Shown: positions 17,937 through 26,866, numbered from the stretch's first letter. The stretch is DNA of 64,000 nt from BMS3ABIN03 sp964418885 (GCA_964418885.1 CAYQNW010000009.1:1-64000); one strand, 5' to 3'. Notes: generated by a model not told the origin, from the sequence alone. A program made the numbers and translations.

Positions 17937-18884
17937 TTACTGTTTATGTGAATTTAATAATTCCTCTGCTCGTTTACCGACCTCAGTTTCGGGTCCCAAA
18001 TCTACAGCTTTTTGCAACCATTTCATAGCTTCATCCATATTGCCAGCGGCAAGATTAACTATCCCCAGATTCAGATGTGCTATCTGATGATTAGGTTTAT
18101 ATTTAAGCGCTATCTTCATTTCCTTAATTGCTGAATTATAGTCCCGAAGATTATAATAGCAAACACCCATATCAATTCTTGCATCAGCATCTGAAGGATC
18201 CATAGCAAGATATTTTTGATATAAAGGAATTGCCTTTTCATAAAATCCGCTGTCGTTCTGTAAATGCGCTAACTCTAATAAAGTTTCTTTATCGTTAGGA
18301 TTGGTTTTTAACTTTGCTTCAAGTTCATTTATTTTCTGGATGTTATTTAAGTTAATTCCCGATCCGTTGTCTTGTGAATTGCTAGAGATATTATCGGAAT
18401 TTACCGATACTCCGGAATCTAGGATACCTGATGTTAATAAAATAACAATTGCAAGTATTCCGATTAAGCTTGTGATCAGAATAATCTTTTTGGAATCAAT
18501 CTCTTTTTCTTTATTAGCATTACCACTGGATTGAGTTTTTTTCTTTACGGATTTATTTTTCTTCTTATCGGAAATCTTTTCAGGCTGGTTAGCTTTGGAT
18601 TGTTTTAATTCTATATTCGTTTTCTTTTTTCTAACTAAACTTCCCGAACCTTTTAATCTGGCACCACAACTAATACAGGTATCAGCAGTTTGAGGATTCT
18701 CCTCTCCACAATTATCACAGACAATTACACTCAATTCTTCCTGTGATGATCCGAATTCATCAATACTTTGTTCTTTCTCAAGGTTTTTAATTTGTTGGTA
18801 GGCAATAATTTCAGCACCGCAATTTGGACAGAACTTAAAATTCTCGCTTACCTCTGAACCGCATTGGGCGCAAAAATTAGACAT
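17937..18884 (-). CDS. Membrane protein with two zinc ribbons and TPR repeats
   Basis: A 315-residue protein with three parts. Two N-terminal zinc ribbons have cysteines at 5/8/19/22 and 56/59/70/73. A lysine-rich linker leads to one TM helix at about 133-153. A C-terminal TPR array at about 180-312 includes NSGFYEKAIPLYQKYL-like, YNLRDYNSAIKEMKIALKY and AAGNMDEAMKWLQKAVDL repeats. Topology probably puts the zinc ribbons in the cytoplasm and the TPRs outside. This suggests a scaffold or assembly protein, but no specific role can be assigned. The start shares a base with the HU-family stop (TAATG) and the COX24-like gene follows. Confidence 0.8.
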   Translation of the reverse strand: MSNFCAQCGSEVSENFKFCPNCGAEIIAYQQIKNLEKEQSIDEFGSSQEELSVIVCDNCGEENPQTADTCISCGARLKGSGSLVRKKKTNIELKQSKANQPEKISDKKKNKSVKKKTQSSGNANKEKEIDSKKIILITSLIGILAIVILLTSGILDSGVSVNSDNISSNSQDNGSGINLNNIQKINELEAKLKTNPNDKETLLELAHLQNDSGFYEKAIPLYQKYLAMDPSDADARIDMGVCYYNLRDYNSAIKEMKIALKYKPNHQIAHLNLGIVNLAAGNMDEAMKWLQKAVDLGPETEVGKRAEELLNSHKQ

Positions 18885-19192
18885 TAACTGGCAGCCTCAT
18901 GTTCGTTTTGCATCATACCATCATTAACCATTTCTTTAAATTCTTTCGAGAATTTAAATGTTGGTACATAATGTTCAGGCACAAAAACATGTTCACCTGT
19001 TTTAGGATTTCTTGCCTGTCGCGCATTTTTCTTTTTCACTTTATAGCTTCCAAAACCACGAATCTCTATTCCTCTTCCATCTTTAAGAGAATCAATTACG
19101 GTTTTAAAAAATCCTTCAATTATGGCTTCAGTTTCAAGTTTAGTCAATCCTGTGCCCGCAGCAACCCTGTCCACAATGTCAGCTTTTGTCAT
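18884..19192 (-). CDS. HU/IHF family nucleoid DNA-binding protein
   Basis: A 102-residue histone-like protein that binds and bends DNA as a dimer. It shows the family layout: two N-terminal helices (KADIVDRVAAGTGL and ETEAIIEGFFKTVIDSL), the GIEIRGFGSYKVKKK strand region, the DNA-intercalating arm around ARNPKTGEHVFVPEHYV, and the closing FKFSKEFKEMVN helix. The arm sequence is closer to IHF-type proteins than to classic HU. A short C-terminal extension of about 10 residues follows. It is the first gene of the operon with the zinc-ribbon/TPR gene. Confidence 0.93.
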   Translation of the reverse strand: MTKADIVDRVAAGTGLTKLETEAIIEGFFKTVIDSLKDGRGIEIRGFGSYKVKKKNARQARNPKTGEHVFVPEHYVPTFKFSKEFKEMVNDGMMQNEHEAAS

Positions 19193-19244
19193 TATTGTAC
19201 CTCAGATTTTGTTATTTCTAATTTACTTACAATAAATTAGCCAA

Positions 19245-19275
19245 TAAAGTTATTTAACTTTTCCTGCAAAGTCAA
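19245..19275 (-). promoter_or_regulatory. Candidate Bacteroidota-type promoter for the HU operon
   Basis: On the minus strand TTGAC (19,275-19,271) is separated from TAACTTTA (19,252-19,245) by the roughly 19-20 nt expected for the Bacteroidota -33 TTG / -7 TAnnTTTG promoter. The last base differs from consensus. It lies about 55 nt upstream of the HU-family ATG. Confidence 0.5.
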
Positions 19276-19476
19276 TATATACAATAACTTACAGGATTCC
19301 TGGCATATATTTATTTTTGTTAATTTTTTTTACAAATAAGCTAAATCTTATATCTCATTCTGGTATATTTTCTCATATTGATGTCGCAATATTTGTAAGC
19401 GGTTCGCCTAAAATACTTCCTCAAATTGTATAAGTTTTGAGTTTTACTTATTATTTTTCCTTAAATTTCTAGAATA

Positions 19477-19866
19477 ATGGAACTTATTGAAAAAATAGAT
19501 TCAAATATTCTCTTCGTTTTCTTAGGAATTATAATTCTTGTGCTTCTAGCCTTAGTGATTTACAAATTCAGAAATCGAGCCAAAAAAGATAAAAATTTGC
19601 CGCTGACGTACGATCAAAATAAAATAGGAGAATCAATTACTGAGACAAAATCAACCTCCACCCCATTGGAATATAACGATATACCCATAAAGGTTACCAA
19701 ATCAGAAATATTAAATCAAAAATTTGAAGTGATAAACAGTAAAACTGATGAAGAACTATTAAGAAGTATCCATATTAATTATCATTCAAATGTTTACAAA
19801 TACTATGAAGAAACTGATTCTAAAAAGATGTTTAAACTAAAGGTTGATCCTGAATATCCTACCTGA
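19477..19866 (+). CDS. Small single-TM protein of unknown function
   Basis: A 129-residue protein not recognised. One strong TM helix lies at about residues 10-29, followed by a basic stop-transfer KFRNRAKKDK. The soluble tail of about 95 polar residues (SEILNQKFEVINSKTDEEL, then a Tyr-rich part) is probably cytoplasmic. It has no clear Shine-Dalgarno site, which is common here. It is divergent from the HU operon and about 95 nt ahead of the copper regulator, but shares no evident copper motif (no Cys, few Met). Confidence 0.6.
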   Translation: MELIEKIDSNILFVFLGIIILVLLALVIYKFRNRAKKDKNLPLTYDQNKIGESITETKSTSTPLEYNDIPIKVTKSEILNQKFEVINSKTDEELLRSIHINYHSNVYKYYEETDSKKMFKLKVDPEYPT

Positions 19867-19961
19867 TTTTTCCCTCTTTTAGATTCCCTCAATTATTATT
19901 TTTAACTTTAATCTTAGAAAATGTCGGATTCCAACTCATTCAATTTATAAACTGAATCATC

Positions 19962-20546
19962 ATGAACTCTAAAACTCTGCATATCAAAAATATGGTTTGC
20001 AAACGCTGCATTAAGGTTGTGAGGGAGGAAATGGAAAAACTGGATTACAATGTGGATAAAATTGAGCTTGGTGAGGTTCAAATCTCAACAAGCGAAAATG
20101 ACTTTGATATGGAGAAAATTCAATCCGCTCTTGAAGAAAATGGTTTTGAATTGCTAAGCAACAGAAATGCAAATATTATCGAGCAGGTTAAAATTCTCAT
20201 AATAAATCTGATTCATCACAACGCCGAGGATAGCTTATCTGAAGTCAATTTGCATGAAGAGATAATTAAGCACTCAGGTCTCAGTTATCAATATCTCAGC
20301 TCTTTGTTTTCCAGCTTAGAAGGAATAACAATTGAGAAGTTCATTATTCAGCAAAAGATTGAGAAGGTAAAAGAATTAATTGTGTATGATGAGCTAACAA
20401 TAAGTGAAATAGCTTATAAATTGGGCTACAGTAGTGTTCAACATTTATCCAATCAGTTTAAAAAGGTAACCGGGCTTTCTCCAAGCTATTTTAAGGGACT
20501 TAAATCTCACAAAAGAAATCCAATCGATAAAATTCAGCAATCTTAA
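19962..20546 (+). CDS. HMA domain-AraC fusion regulator, probable copper sensor
   Basis: A 194-residue protein with two parts. Residues about 4-68 form a heavy-metal-associated (HMA) ferredoxin-like domain with the metal motif MVCKRC (Cys13, Cys16). Residues about 95-180 form an AraC/XylS DNA-binding domain whose second helix-turn-helix reads LTISEIAYKLGYSS and then LSNQFKKVTGLSPSYFKGL. The usual AraC cupin sensor is absent, so Cu(I) binding by the HMA domain is the likely input. It is followed on the same strand by copZ-like and copA genes, its presumed targets. The fold assignment is from sequence; copper sensing is inferred. Confidence 0.85.
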   Translation: MNSKTLHIKNMVCKRCIKVVREEMEKLDYNVDKIELGEVQISTSENDFDMEKIQSALEENGFELLSNRNANIIEQVKILIINLIHHNAEDSLSEVNLHEEIIKHSGLSYQYLSSLFSSLEGITIEKFIIQQKIEKVKELIVYDELTISEIAYKLGYSSVQHLSNQFKKVTGLSPSYFKGLKSHKRNPIDKIQQS

Positions 20547-20575
20547 AATTTTATAAAATTATCCTTTCTTTTTAT

Positions 20576-20591
20576 AACGAAGAAATTCGTT
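20576..20591. promoter_or_regulatory. Perfect dyad upstream of the copper chaperone gene
   Basis: AACGAA-GAAA-TTCGTT, a perfect 6-bp inverted repeat with a 4-nt centre, lies 50 nt before the chaperone ATG in the short gap after the HMA-AraC gene. Its place fits an operator for copper induction. AraC proteins more often use direct repeats, so another regulator or chance is possible. Confidence 0.35.
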
Positions 20592-20641
20592 ACTCAGATT
20601 ATATTTATAAGGTAGAAATCAAATTAAATACAGGAATTAAA

Positions 20642-20839
20642 ATGGAACAAAAATTTAAAATAGAAGGAATGAGCTGTGGTCATTGCGTGCTGGCAGTTGA
20701 GAAATCATTAAACCAGTTAAATTTGATTAAAAAGAAGGTGAAAATTGGCTCTGCAAAAGTTAAGTACGATCCTGACAAAGTAAGTGAACTGGATATTAAA
20801 AGTAAGATAGAAGAAGCAGGTTATAATGTAGTAGAATAA
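20642..20839 (+). CDS. copZ: CopZ-like copper chaperone
   Basis: A 65-residue single HMA domain, the typical size of CopZ. The motif GMSCGHC (Cys12, Cys15) is the Cu(I)-binding site, and the following VEKSLNQLN helix and GSAKVKYDPDKV strand complete the beta-alpha-beta-beta-alpha-beta fold. Such chaperones carry Cu(I) in the cytosol and hand it to the N-terminal domain of CopA, encoded 23 nt downstream. The start has AGGAA at about 6 nt. An alternative is a generic heavy-metal transport domain protein, but context supports copper. Confidence 0.9.
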   Translation: MEQKFKIEGMSCGHCVLAVEKSLNQLNLIKKKVKIGSAKVKYDPDKVSELDIKSKIEEAGYNVVE

Positions 20840-20862
20840 TATTGATTTAATAAATACTTGTT

Positions 20863-23112
20863 ATGAATTCATCAAATCTAAATATTGAAAAGATTTCTGT
20901 TCCGGTCGAAGGAATGACTTGCGCAAGTTGTGTAGCGCGAGTGGAAAAATCCATCTCCAGAATTGATGGAGTACAGGAAGTAAATGTAAATCTTGCGACC
21001 GAAAAAGCTTCCATAATAGTTGATAGGTCAGCAGCTAATTATGAAGAAATAAAAAAAGCTGTGGAAGAAGCCGGTTATAAAATTGATTTTTCGAATCTTG
21101 ATTCAAATAAGTCAACTGATAGTACAGATGATGAAAATGATAAAGAACCAGAATATGAATTGACAATTAAAAAAGAGTTTATCTTTGCTCTTATTTTAAC
21201 TGTACCAATTTTGTTTTTGAGTATGGCTTTTTCATTTGGTTTATTTGATAACCTCCCTTCTTTAACACCATATATTAATAAAATACTTTTGATCCTGACT
21301 ACGCCTGTGGTTTTCATTCCCGGCAAAAGATTCTATAAAATTTTCTGGAATAATCTTAAACATTTTACTGCCGATATGAATTCGCTGGTAGCAGTTGGAA
21401 CGGGAGCTTCATTTCTTTTCAGTGTTTTCATTACTCTGTTCCCGGAATTAATCTTATTAACGGGAGAAATTGCACATACTTATTTCGATACAACTGCAGT
21501 TATTATAACTTTAATTTTAATGGGGAGATGGCTTGAAGCAAGATCAAAAGCAAAAACCGGAACGGCAATCAAAAAGCTTATTTCGCTCAGACCTAAGGTT
21601 GCAATTATTAAAACGGCAGATGGTGAAAAATCTGTAAACCTCAGCGAATTAAAGTTAAACGATGTTGTTATTGTAAAGCCTGGCGAGAAAATTCCTGCTG
21701 ATGGTGAAATAATATATGGCAGCTCAACTGTTGATGAATCTATGATTACAGGTGAAAGCTTCCCGGTTGAAAAAAACACAGGCAGTAAAGTCGTCGGTGG
21801 AACAATTAATAACACAGGTTATTTTGAATTCAAAGTTACATCTACAGGTAAAGATTCTGTTCTTGGAAAAATTATTACTCTTGTTGAGGAAGCACAAGGT
21901 TCAAAAGCACCTATACAAAAACTTGCGGACAAAGTTGCGGCAGTATTCGTGCCGGTTGTAATATTGATCTCAATCATCACATTCATTCTCTGGTTTACAC
22001 TTGGTACAGAAAATTCATTCCGGGTCGCTTTAATAAATTTTGTTGCTGTGTTGATCATCGCTTGTCCCTGTGCAATGGGCTTAGCAACTCCAACAGCACT
22101 AATTGTTGGTATTGGAAAAGGTGCTGAAAACGGAATACTGATAAAAAATGGTGAACACCTTGAGTTAGCACATAAAATAAATACAATCCTTTTTGATAAA
22201 ACAGGAACTTTAACCGAAGGTAAACCAAAAATAAATTCAATTAATAGTAACGGAACTGATGAGAAAATATTATTACTATTAGCTGCATCCCTGGAAAACA
22301 GATCAGAGCATCCCATTGCAAAAGCGATTGTAGAGTATGCAAATTTGCAAAAAATCAAGCTAACTCAACCCGAAGAATTCCAGAGCAGCACCGGACTTGG
22401 TATTTCAGGCAAAATAAATAATGAGGAAATATTAATCGGTACAAAAAGATTCTTAAAAGAAAATTCGATTAGTACGGACGGAAGCGAAAATAAACCAGGT
22501 AATTCTGATTACAACGGCAAAACGAACGTATATATTAGTATTGATGGAAAAGTTGTTGGTTCGATATCATTAACCGATCCTGTTAAAGAAAGTTCTGAAA
22601 AAGCAATATCAGAATTGAAGAAATTAAAGCTTAGAACCGTTATGATTACTGGTGATAACAAAACCAGTGCAGAACAAGTTGCAGAATCACTTAATATCGA
22701 TACTTTTGAATGGGGAGTTTTACCGGCTGATAAATCAAGAACTATTTCAAAATATCAATCCGGGAAAAATATTGTCGGTATGGTCGGTGATGGTATTAAC
22801 GATGCACCGGCACTTGCTCAGGCTGATGTTGGATTTGCAATTGGTACAGGGACTGACGTAGCAATTGAAACCGGAGATATAGTTTTAATGAAAGGTGATT
22901 TACTAGGTGTGGCCGGAGCAATAAAATTATCCAGGCAAACAATAAGAACGATTAAGCAAAACTTGTTCTGGGCTTTTATTTATAATACTATTGGAATTCC
23001 TCTTGCAGCACTCGGTCTACTTAACCCGATGTTTGCAGCTTTGGCAATGTCTTTAAGTTCTGTTTCCGTAGTTTCCAATTCGTTACGTTTGAAAAGAGTA
23101 AAGCTTTCTTAA
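20863..23112 (+). CDS. copA: Cu(I)-exporting P1B-type ATPase CopA
   Basis: Inner-membrane P-type ATPase that exports Cu(I). The 749-residue protein has one N-terminal HMA domain (GMTCASC, Cys20/Cys23) and eight TM segments. It has the actuator motif TGES, the TM6 metal site CPC in ACPCAMGLATP near 400, the phosphorylation site DKTGT near 444, the nucleotide-domain SEHP, and the hinge GDGINDAP. The TM7 YN (IYNTIGIPLAALG) and TM8 MSLSS signatures specify copper over zinc or cadmium. It is the last gene of the copper module and converges with the IMPDH/GMPR-family gene after 21 nt. Confidence 0.96.
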   Translation: MNSSNLNIEKISVPVEGMTCASCVARVEKSISRIDGVQEVNVNLATEKASIIVDRSAANYEEIKKAVEEAGYKIDFSNLDSNKSTDSTDDENDKEPEYELTIKKEFIFALILTVPILFLSMAFSFGLFDNLPSLTPYINKILLILTTPVVFIPGKRFYKIFWNNLKHFTADMNSLVAVGTGASFLFSVFITLFPELILLTGEIAHTYFDTTAVIITLILMGRWLEARSKAKTGTAIKKLISLRPKVAIIKTADGEKSVNLSELKLNDVVIVKPGEKIPADGEIIYGSSTVDESMITGESFPVEKNTGSKVVGGTINNTGYFEFKVTSTGKDSVLGKIITLVEEAQGSKAPIQKLADKVAAVFVPVVILISIITFILWFTLGTENSFRVALINFVAVLIIACPCAMGLATPTALIVGIGKGAENGILIKNGEHLELAHKINTILFDKTGTLTEGKPKINSINSNGTDEKILLLLAASLENRSEHPIAKAIVEYANLQKIKLTQPEEFQSSTGLGISGKINNEEILIGTKRFLKENSISTDGSENKPGNSDYNGKTNVYISIDGKVVGSISLTDPVKESSEKAISELKKLKLRTVMITGDNKTSAEQVAESLNIDTFEWGVLPADKSRTISKYQSGKNIVGMVGDGINDAPALAQADVGFAIGTGTDVAIETGDIVLMKGDLLGVAGAIKLSRQTIRTIKQNLFWAFIYNTIGIPLAALGLLNPMFAALAMSLSSVSVVSNSLRLKRVKLS

Positions 23113-23133
23113 AGAGCTGAGAAAATTTTATCT

Positions 23134-24150
23134 TTATTTCTTCGGAAGTCTTTCCAAATAGGAACTTTCACTTAGAATTGTAAAAGAGTCTTTTGTTCTT
23201 AATTCATCCAGATTCATACAATTCATATAGCTCATACAGCTTTTTAATCCGTCTGAAATTCCGTCGATGACATTTTTAACCACACCCTTATATGGGACCA
23301 TAGTCTCCTCACCTTCAATGAATTCGTTTTTCATTTTCACACCAAATGACGCTGAACCGCGGTATTTCTTCCATAATTGATCATTATATTTTATTACCTC
23401 CCCCGGCGTTTCTTTTGTACCTGCCAGCATTCTACCGAGCATAGCAGCATCCGCACCCAACGCAATTGCTTTAGCTACATCTCCAGGGTTTTTTATACCA
23501 CCATCGGCAATAATTTTAATATACAGTTTTTTATCTCTACGAGCCTGAAGCACATCGAGCAACGAAGTAACCTGACCAATTCCGATTCCGGTTTGAATAC
23601 TTGTAGTACAAACGCTTCCGCTCCCTATTCCTACTCTAACGGCATCTGCTCCTGCATTTTCCAATTGTTCAAGAGTTGCTCCATGTGCAATGTTTCCAAC
23701 AATCAACCTTACTTTAAACTTTTTCTTGATTTCTCTGGTTTTGTTTAAAACTTCATGATTATTTGCGTTAGCAGTATCCAGACACAAAATATATTTTTTC
23801 TCTGCCAGTTTACCAATTATGTCTATCGGTGTGTTCAAAGCAATAGAAACTGATTTTATCTGATTACCACTATCATCATTTTCAAGTATTTCCTTTAAAG
23901 AAGAATCAAATCTGTTTAATATTCCCAGACAACCTAAGCGACCTAGTTCTTTTGCCATTACAATCCCGGTAACTGATTCCATTGGGCTGGAAATTAGTGG
24001 AAGAGAAAGTTTCTCATCAAGAAATTTACTGGAGGTATCTGCTTCCTTCCTCGATTTAATCCTGCTTATTTCTGTCGGGACAAAACTTATATCATCATAA
24101 GTAAGTGATTGTGAAAAATTATTAAGCTCATCCTTTGTGTATACTTTCAT
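23134..24150 (-). CDS. IMPDH/GMP reductase family enzyme, probable GMP reductase
   Basis: A 338-residue TIM-barrel nucleotide oxidoreductase without the CBS domains of normal IMP dehydrogenase. Residues show LTYDDISFVP near the start, SSPMESVTG near 55, the catalytic loop GIGSGSVCTTS (Cys near 181), and EGEETMVPYKG near 290. The length and missing CBS pair suggest GMP reductase (GMP to IMP, NADPH). However, SPMESVT and the VPYKG flap look IMPDH-like, and the loop reads TTSIQTGIGIG rather than the usual TTRKxTGVG. Either reaction is possible. It is preceded by pepF and its terminator. Confidence 0.7.
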   Translation of the reverse strand: MKVYTKDELNNFSQSLTYDDISFVPTEISRIKSRKEADTSSKFLDEKLSLPLISSPMESVTGIVMAKELGRLGCLGILNRFDSSLKEILENDDSGNQIKSVSIALNTPIDIIGKLAEKKYILCLDTANANNHEVLNKTREIKKKFKVRLIVGNIAHGATLEQLENAGADAVRVGIGSGSVCTTSIQTGIGIGQVTSLLDVLQARRDKKLYIKIIADGGIKNPGDVAKAIALGADAAMLGRMLAGTKETPGEVIKYNDQLWKKYRGSASFGVKMKNEFIEGEETMVPYKGVVKNVIDGISDGLKSCMSYMNCMNLDELRTKDSFTILSESSYLERLPKK

Positions 24151-24199
24151 TTTTATTAACCTTTAAAAATGTTACAGCGATCAAAAATATTAACATAAA

Positions 24200-24224
24200 A
24201 TACCCCGGACGAAATGACCGGGGC
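24200..24224 (-). terminator. Terminator downstream of pepF
   Basis: CCCCGG (24,203-24,208) and CCGGGG (24,218-24,223) form a GC-rich 6-bp stem with a 9-nt loop. On the minus strand the hairpin is followed by TATTTTATG and other T-rich sequence. It lies 30 nt beyond the pepF stop and before the next minus-strand gene, so it probably ends pepF transcription. The T tract is imperfect. Confidence 0.6.
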
Positions 24225-24252
24225 AATTTAAGATCAATTATGTATTTCTAAA

Positions 24253-26109
24253 TTACTTATCAGCGATTAAATTTTCAATTTCAGATAATATCTCATCCAT
24301 CCTTGCGGATACAGCTAAAACAGGTTCAGTAGAATTCATATCCACGCCAGCGTTTTTTAAAATATTTATCGGATAATCCGAGCTACCGGATTTTAAAAAG
24401 TTTAAATACTTTTTAACTGCTGCCTCTCCTTCTGTTTTCACTTTATTAGCTAAAATCTCGGATGCAGCAAATCCCGTAGCATATTGATAAACATAAAAGT
24501 TGTAATAAAAGTGAGGGATTCGCGCCCAGGTATATTTTTCTTCTTCTTCAATGTGCATTGCTTCACCCCAATACTTCTGATAAATATTTTTGTATAATTT
24601 ACTCAGAGTATCTCCTGTTAAAGCTTCTCCATTTTCTGTTTTATCATATACAATCATTTCAAACTCAGCAAACATTACCTGTCGATAAAAAGTAGCCGTA
24701 ATATTATTCAGATATTTTTCAAGCAGAAAAAGCTTTTGATCCTTTTCATCCGCATTTTTAATTAAGAAATCCAGCAGAAGCGCTTCGTTAAACGTAGAGG
24801 CAACTTCAGCAACAAATATCGAATAATTTGCATAGGGAAATGGTTGTGTCTTACCTGTATAATAAGAATGCATATTGTGCCCCATCTCATGAGCAAGTGT
24901 AAAAACATCGTTTAGTAGATCTGTCCAGTTCAGGAGCACATAAGGATGAACACCGTAAGTTGTACCAGATGAATAAGCACCGCTCTTTTTAGCCTTAGAT
25001 TCATAAACATCTATCCAGCGATTTTCAAAAGCTTGTGTAAGTGAACTCAGATAATCATCACCCAAATCCTTTAATGCTCCATGTACAATTTCTTTAGCTT
25101 CCGGGTAAGGATAACTTTTCTCATTTTTATTTTGAAATACCGACACGTATACATCATAAGGCTTTAGCTTCTCTATACCTAACAACTTCTTTTTTAAGTC
25201 CGCCCACCTATGTAAAGATGCTAAATTTTTATTAACTCCATCAATCAGATTATCGTAAACTGAAGGGGGTATATTATTTCTATCCAAAGCTGCTTCACGA
25301 ACAGAATTGTATTTTCTTGCTCTTGCAAAAAAGATATTTGTTTTAAGGTTTCCGTTAAACATTGTGGTAAATGTATTCATATATTCTTTGTACGGAAGCA
25401 AATACGATTTGAATGCCTTTTCCCTGAATGAACGATCTTTGGAATACATTGCAGCATAAAATCTTGCGTGTGTAATTTCAATTTCATTTTCCGAATCATC
25501 TTTAACTTTTCCGAACTTCAGATCTGCATTAGTAAACATGGAATAACTATTATATGCATTCTGAGAAATTTCCCCGGCAAGAGCTAACAATTGTTCCTCA
25601 GGTTTCGATAAAGAATGAGTTTTTGTTCTTAACAAATCATCAATTATATGCTTGTAAACATTTAACTCTTTATCTGAATTCACCATTGCTAAAAGTTTTT
25701 CATCGGGGATTTCGAGAAGCTCTGGTTTTATAAAAGAACTCTCCGCAGAAGTTTTTGAATGAAGCGATTTTATTCTCTCCTCCATTGCCTGGTATTTAGG
25801 AATGCTCATATCGCTGTCTTTTGAGAGCATTGCATATAAATACAATCGCTCGAGCTTAATGCCGATTTCATCATCAAATTTGAAGCACGTAAGAAGATTT
25901 TCAGCACTATTGCTCAATTTACCGATGAACTTACGATATCCTGGAAGTTGGTTCTCTATCCATTTAAAATCTTTTTCCCAATCGTTATCAGATTTATAAA
26001 TATCGGTTAAATTCCACTTATATTCTTCCGCTATCTTAGCACGATTAGCAAAAACAGCATTTATTTCTTTGTTATGTAGTTTCATTTCATTTAATAAAAA
26101 GGACTGCAT
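24253..26109 (-). CDS. pepF: Oligoendopeptidase F (M3B family)
   Basis: Cytoplasmic zinc metallopeptidase that trims short peptides. The 618-residue protein has the M3 active-site motif HEMGHNMHSYY near residue 406 (HExxH) with the downstream glutamate in VAEVASTFNEALL, and the normal PepF length. N-terminal helical M3 regions (IKLERLYLYAMLSKDSD) are present. No signal peptide is evident. The ATG used here lacks a good Shine-Dalgarno site, and an in-frame ATG eight codons in is an alternative. It is a single-gene unit closed by a hairpin at 24,203-24,223. Confidence 0.94.
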   Translation of the reverse strand: MQSFLLNEMKLHNKEINAVFANRAKIAEEYKWNLTDIYKSDNDWEKDFKWIENQLPGYRKFIGKLSNSAENLLTCFKFDDEIGIKLERLYLYAMLSKDSDMSIPKYQAMEERIKSLHSKTSAESSFIKPELLEIPDEKLLAMVNSDKELNVYKHIIDDLLRTKTHSLSKPEEQLLALAGEISQNAYNSYSMFTNADLKFGKVKDDSENEIEITHARFYAAMYSKDRSFREKAFKSYLLPYKEYMNTFTTMFNGNLKTNIFFARARKYNSVREAALDRNNIPPSVYDNLIDGVNKNLASLHRWADLKKKLLGIEKLKPYDVYVSVFQNKNEKSYPYPEAKEIVHGALKDLGDDYLSSLTQAFENRWIDVYESKAKKSGAYSSGTTYGVHPYVLLNWTDLLNDVFTLAHEMGHNMHSYYTGKTQPFPYANYSIFVAEVASTFNEALLLDFLIKNADEKDQKLFLLEKYLNNITATFYRQVMFAEFEMIVYDKTENGEALTGDTLSKLYKNIYQKYWGEAMHIEEEEKYTWARIPHFYYNFYVYQYATGFAASEILANKVKTEGEAAVKKYLNFLKSGSSDYPINILKNAGVDMNSTEPVLAVSARMDEILSEIENLIADK

Positions 26110-26300
26110 AGGTGTTACCCCCGTGTAAAATCAATAAATTATTTTAATTATTATACAATTAATAAAAATAAGAAAATTCCCTGATTTTATAAAAATTTGT
26201 CAGTTTATTTACCAATTAAATTGTGTTTTGTAACGATTATTTGCCTTTTAGGAAAGAGGATTGCTCGAGATTAAATTTCTTATGAGTTATTAATGATGAT

Positions 26301-26329
26301 CAGTTGAATCAGTATGCTGTATTCAACTG
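26301..26329 (-). terminator. Possible terminator hairpin at the lipoprotein stop
   Basis: CAGTTGAAT (26,301-26,309) and ATTCAACTG (26,321-26,329) form a 9-bp perfect stem with an 11-nt loop, spanning the last codons and stop of the lipoprotein gene. No T tract follows on the minus strand, so termination is uncertain. Confidence 0.3.
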
Positions 26330-26737
26330 AATTTTCAATTTCCCCGAAAAATCATCAGCTTCAATTTCTATCAGGTATGGAACAAAACCGCTGAGCGATT
26401 CTTTGTAATTATATTCATTTGTATTTCCGAAATAACTGAACCGGTTAACCGATTGATTGTCTTTAATTTTAAACCTGACCGTACCCGAAGAATAATCCGT
26501 AATTGAAATTGATATCTGAGTATAGAACGATGAGAAATCTGCTTGTTTTTTATAATTTACACTTATTTTCTTTGCATCGATAAGAAATGTATACGAATTA
26601 AAATTGTTCAGTTCCAAGGGTTCATTTACATTTCCCGCAAATTCATCCGGTAAAACTATATCTTCACGACAGGAAACACTTAAAAAGATAATACTAATAA
26701 CAAGAATTAAGAAAATATTGGTGGAGAATTTGTTCAT
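26309..26737 (-). CDS. Small lipoprotein of unknown function
   Basis: A 142-residue protein with a hydrophobic signal ending in a lipobox (LSVSC, Cys23) followed by acidic RED, so likely lipid-anchored in the periplasm or outer membrane. The mature part is beta-rich (NFNSYTFLIDAKKISVNYKK, then FKIKDNQSVNRFSYFG) and resembles no family I can name. It stands alone between the SLC13 transporter and pepF. A 9-bp inverted repeat spans its final codons (26,301-26,329). Confidence 0.7.
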   Translation of the reverse strand: MNKFSTNIFLILVISIIFLSVSCREDIVLPDEFAGNVNEPLELNNFNSYTFLIDAKKISVNYKKQADFSSFYTQISISITDYSSGTVRFKIKDNQSVNRFSYFGNTNEYNYKESLSGFVPYLIEIEADDFSGKLKIQLNTAY

Positions 26738-26866
26738 AATCGATTATTATCTTTTGAGTTTTCTTAACATATTTTAAAAGAATATTATAAAAAACGCAAT
26801 GGAATTACAAGCAAATTAAATGTCTCAAACCATAAGTTTGAATTACTTATCCTGAAAATCATTTTT

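Noticed and set aside
17786..18028. Plus-strand 80-codon frame over the COX24-like gene
   Set aside because: Antisense to two better supported genes; the minus strand has a ribosome site and a conserved-looking product.
19938..19957. ATTCA-N10-TGAAT dyad before the HMA-AraC start
   Set aside because: Short 5-bp arms in AT-rich DNA; likely by chance, though close to the start codon.
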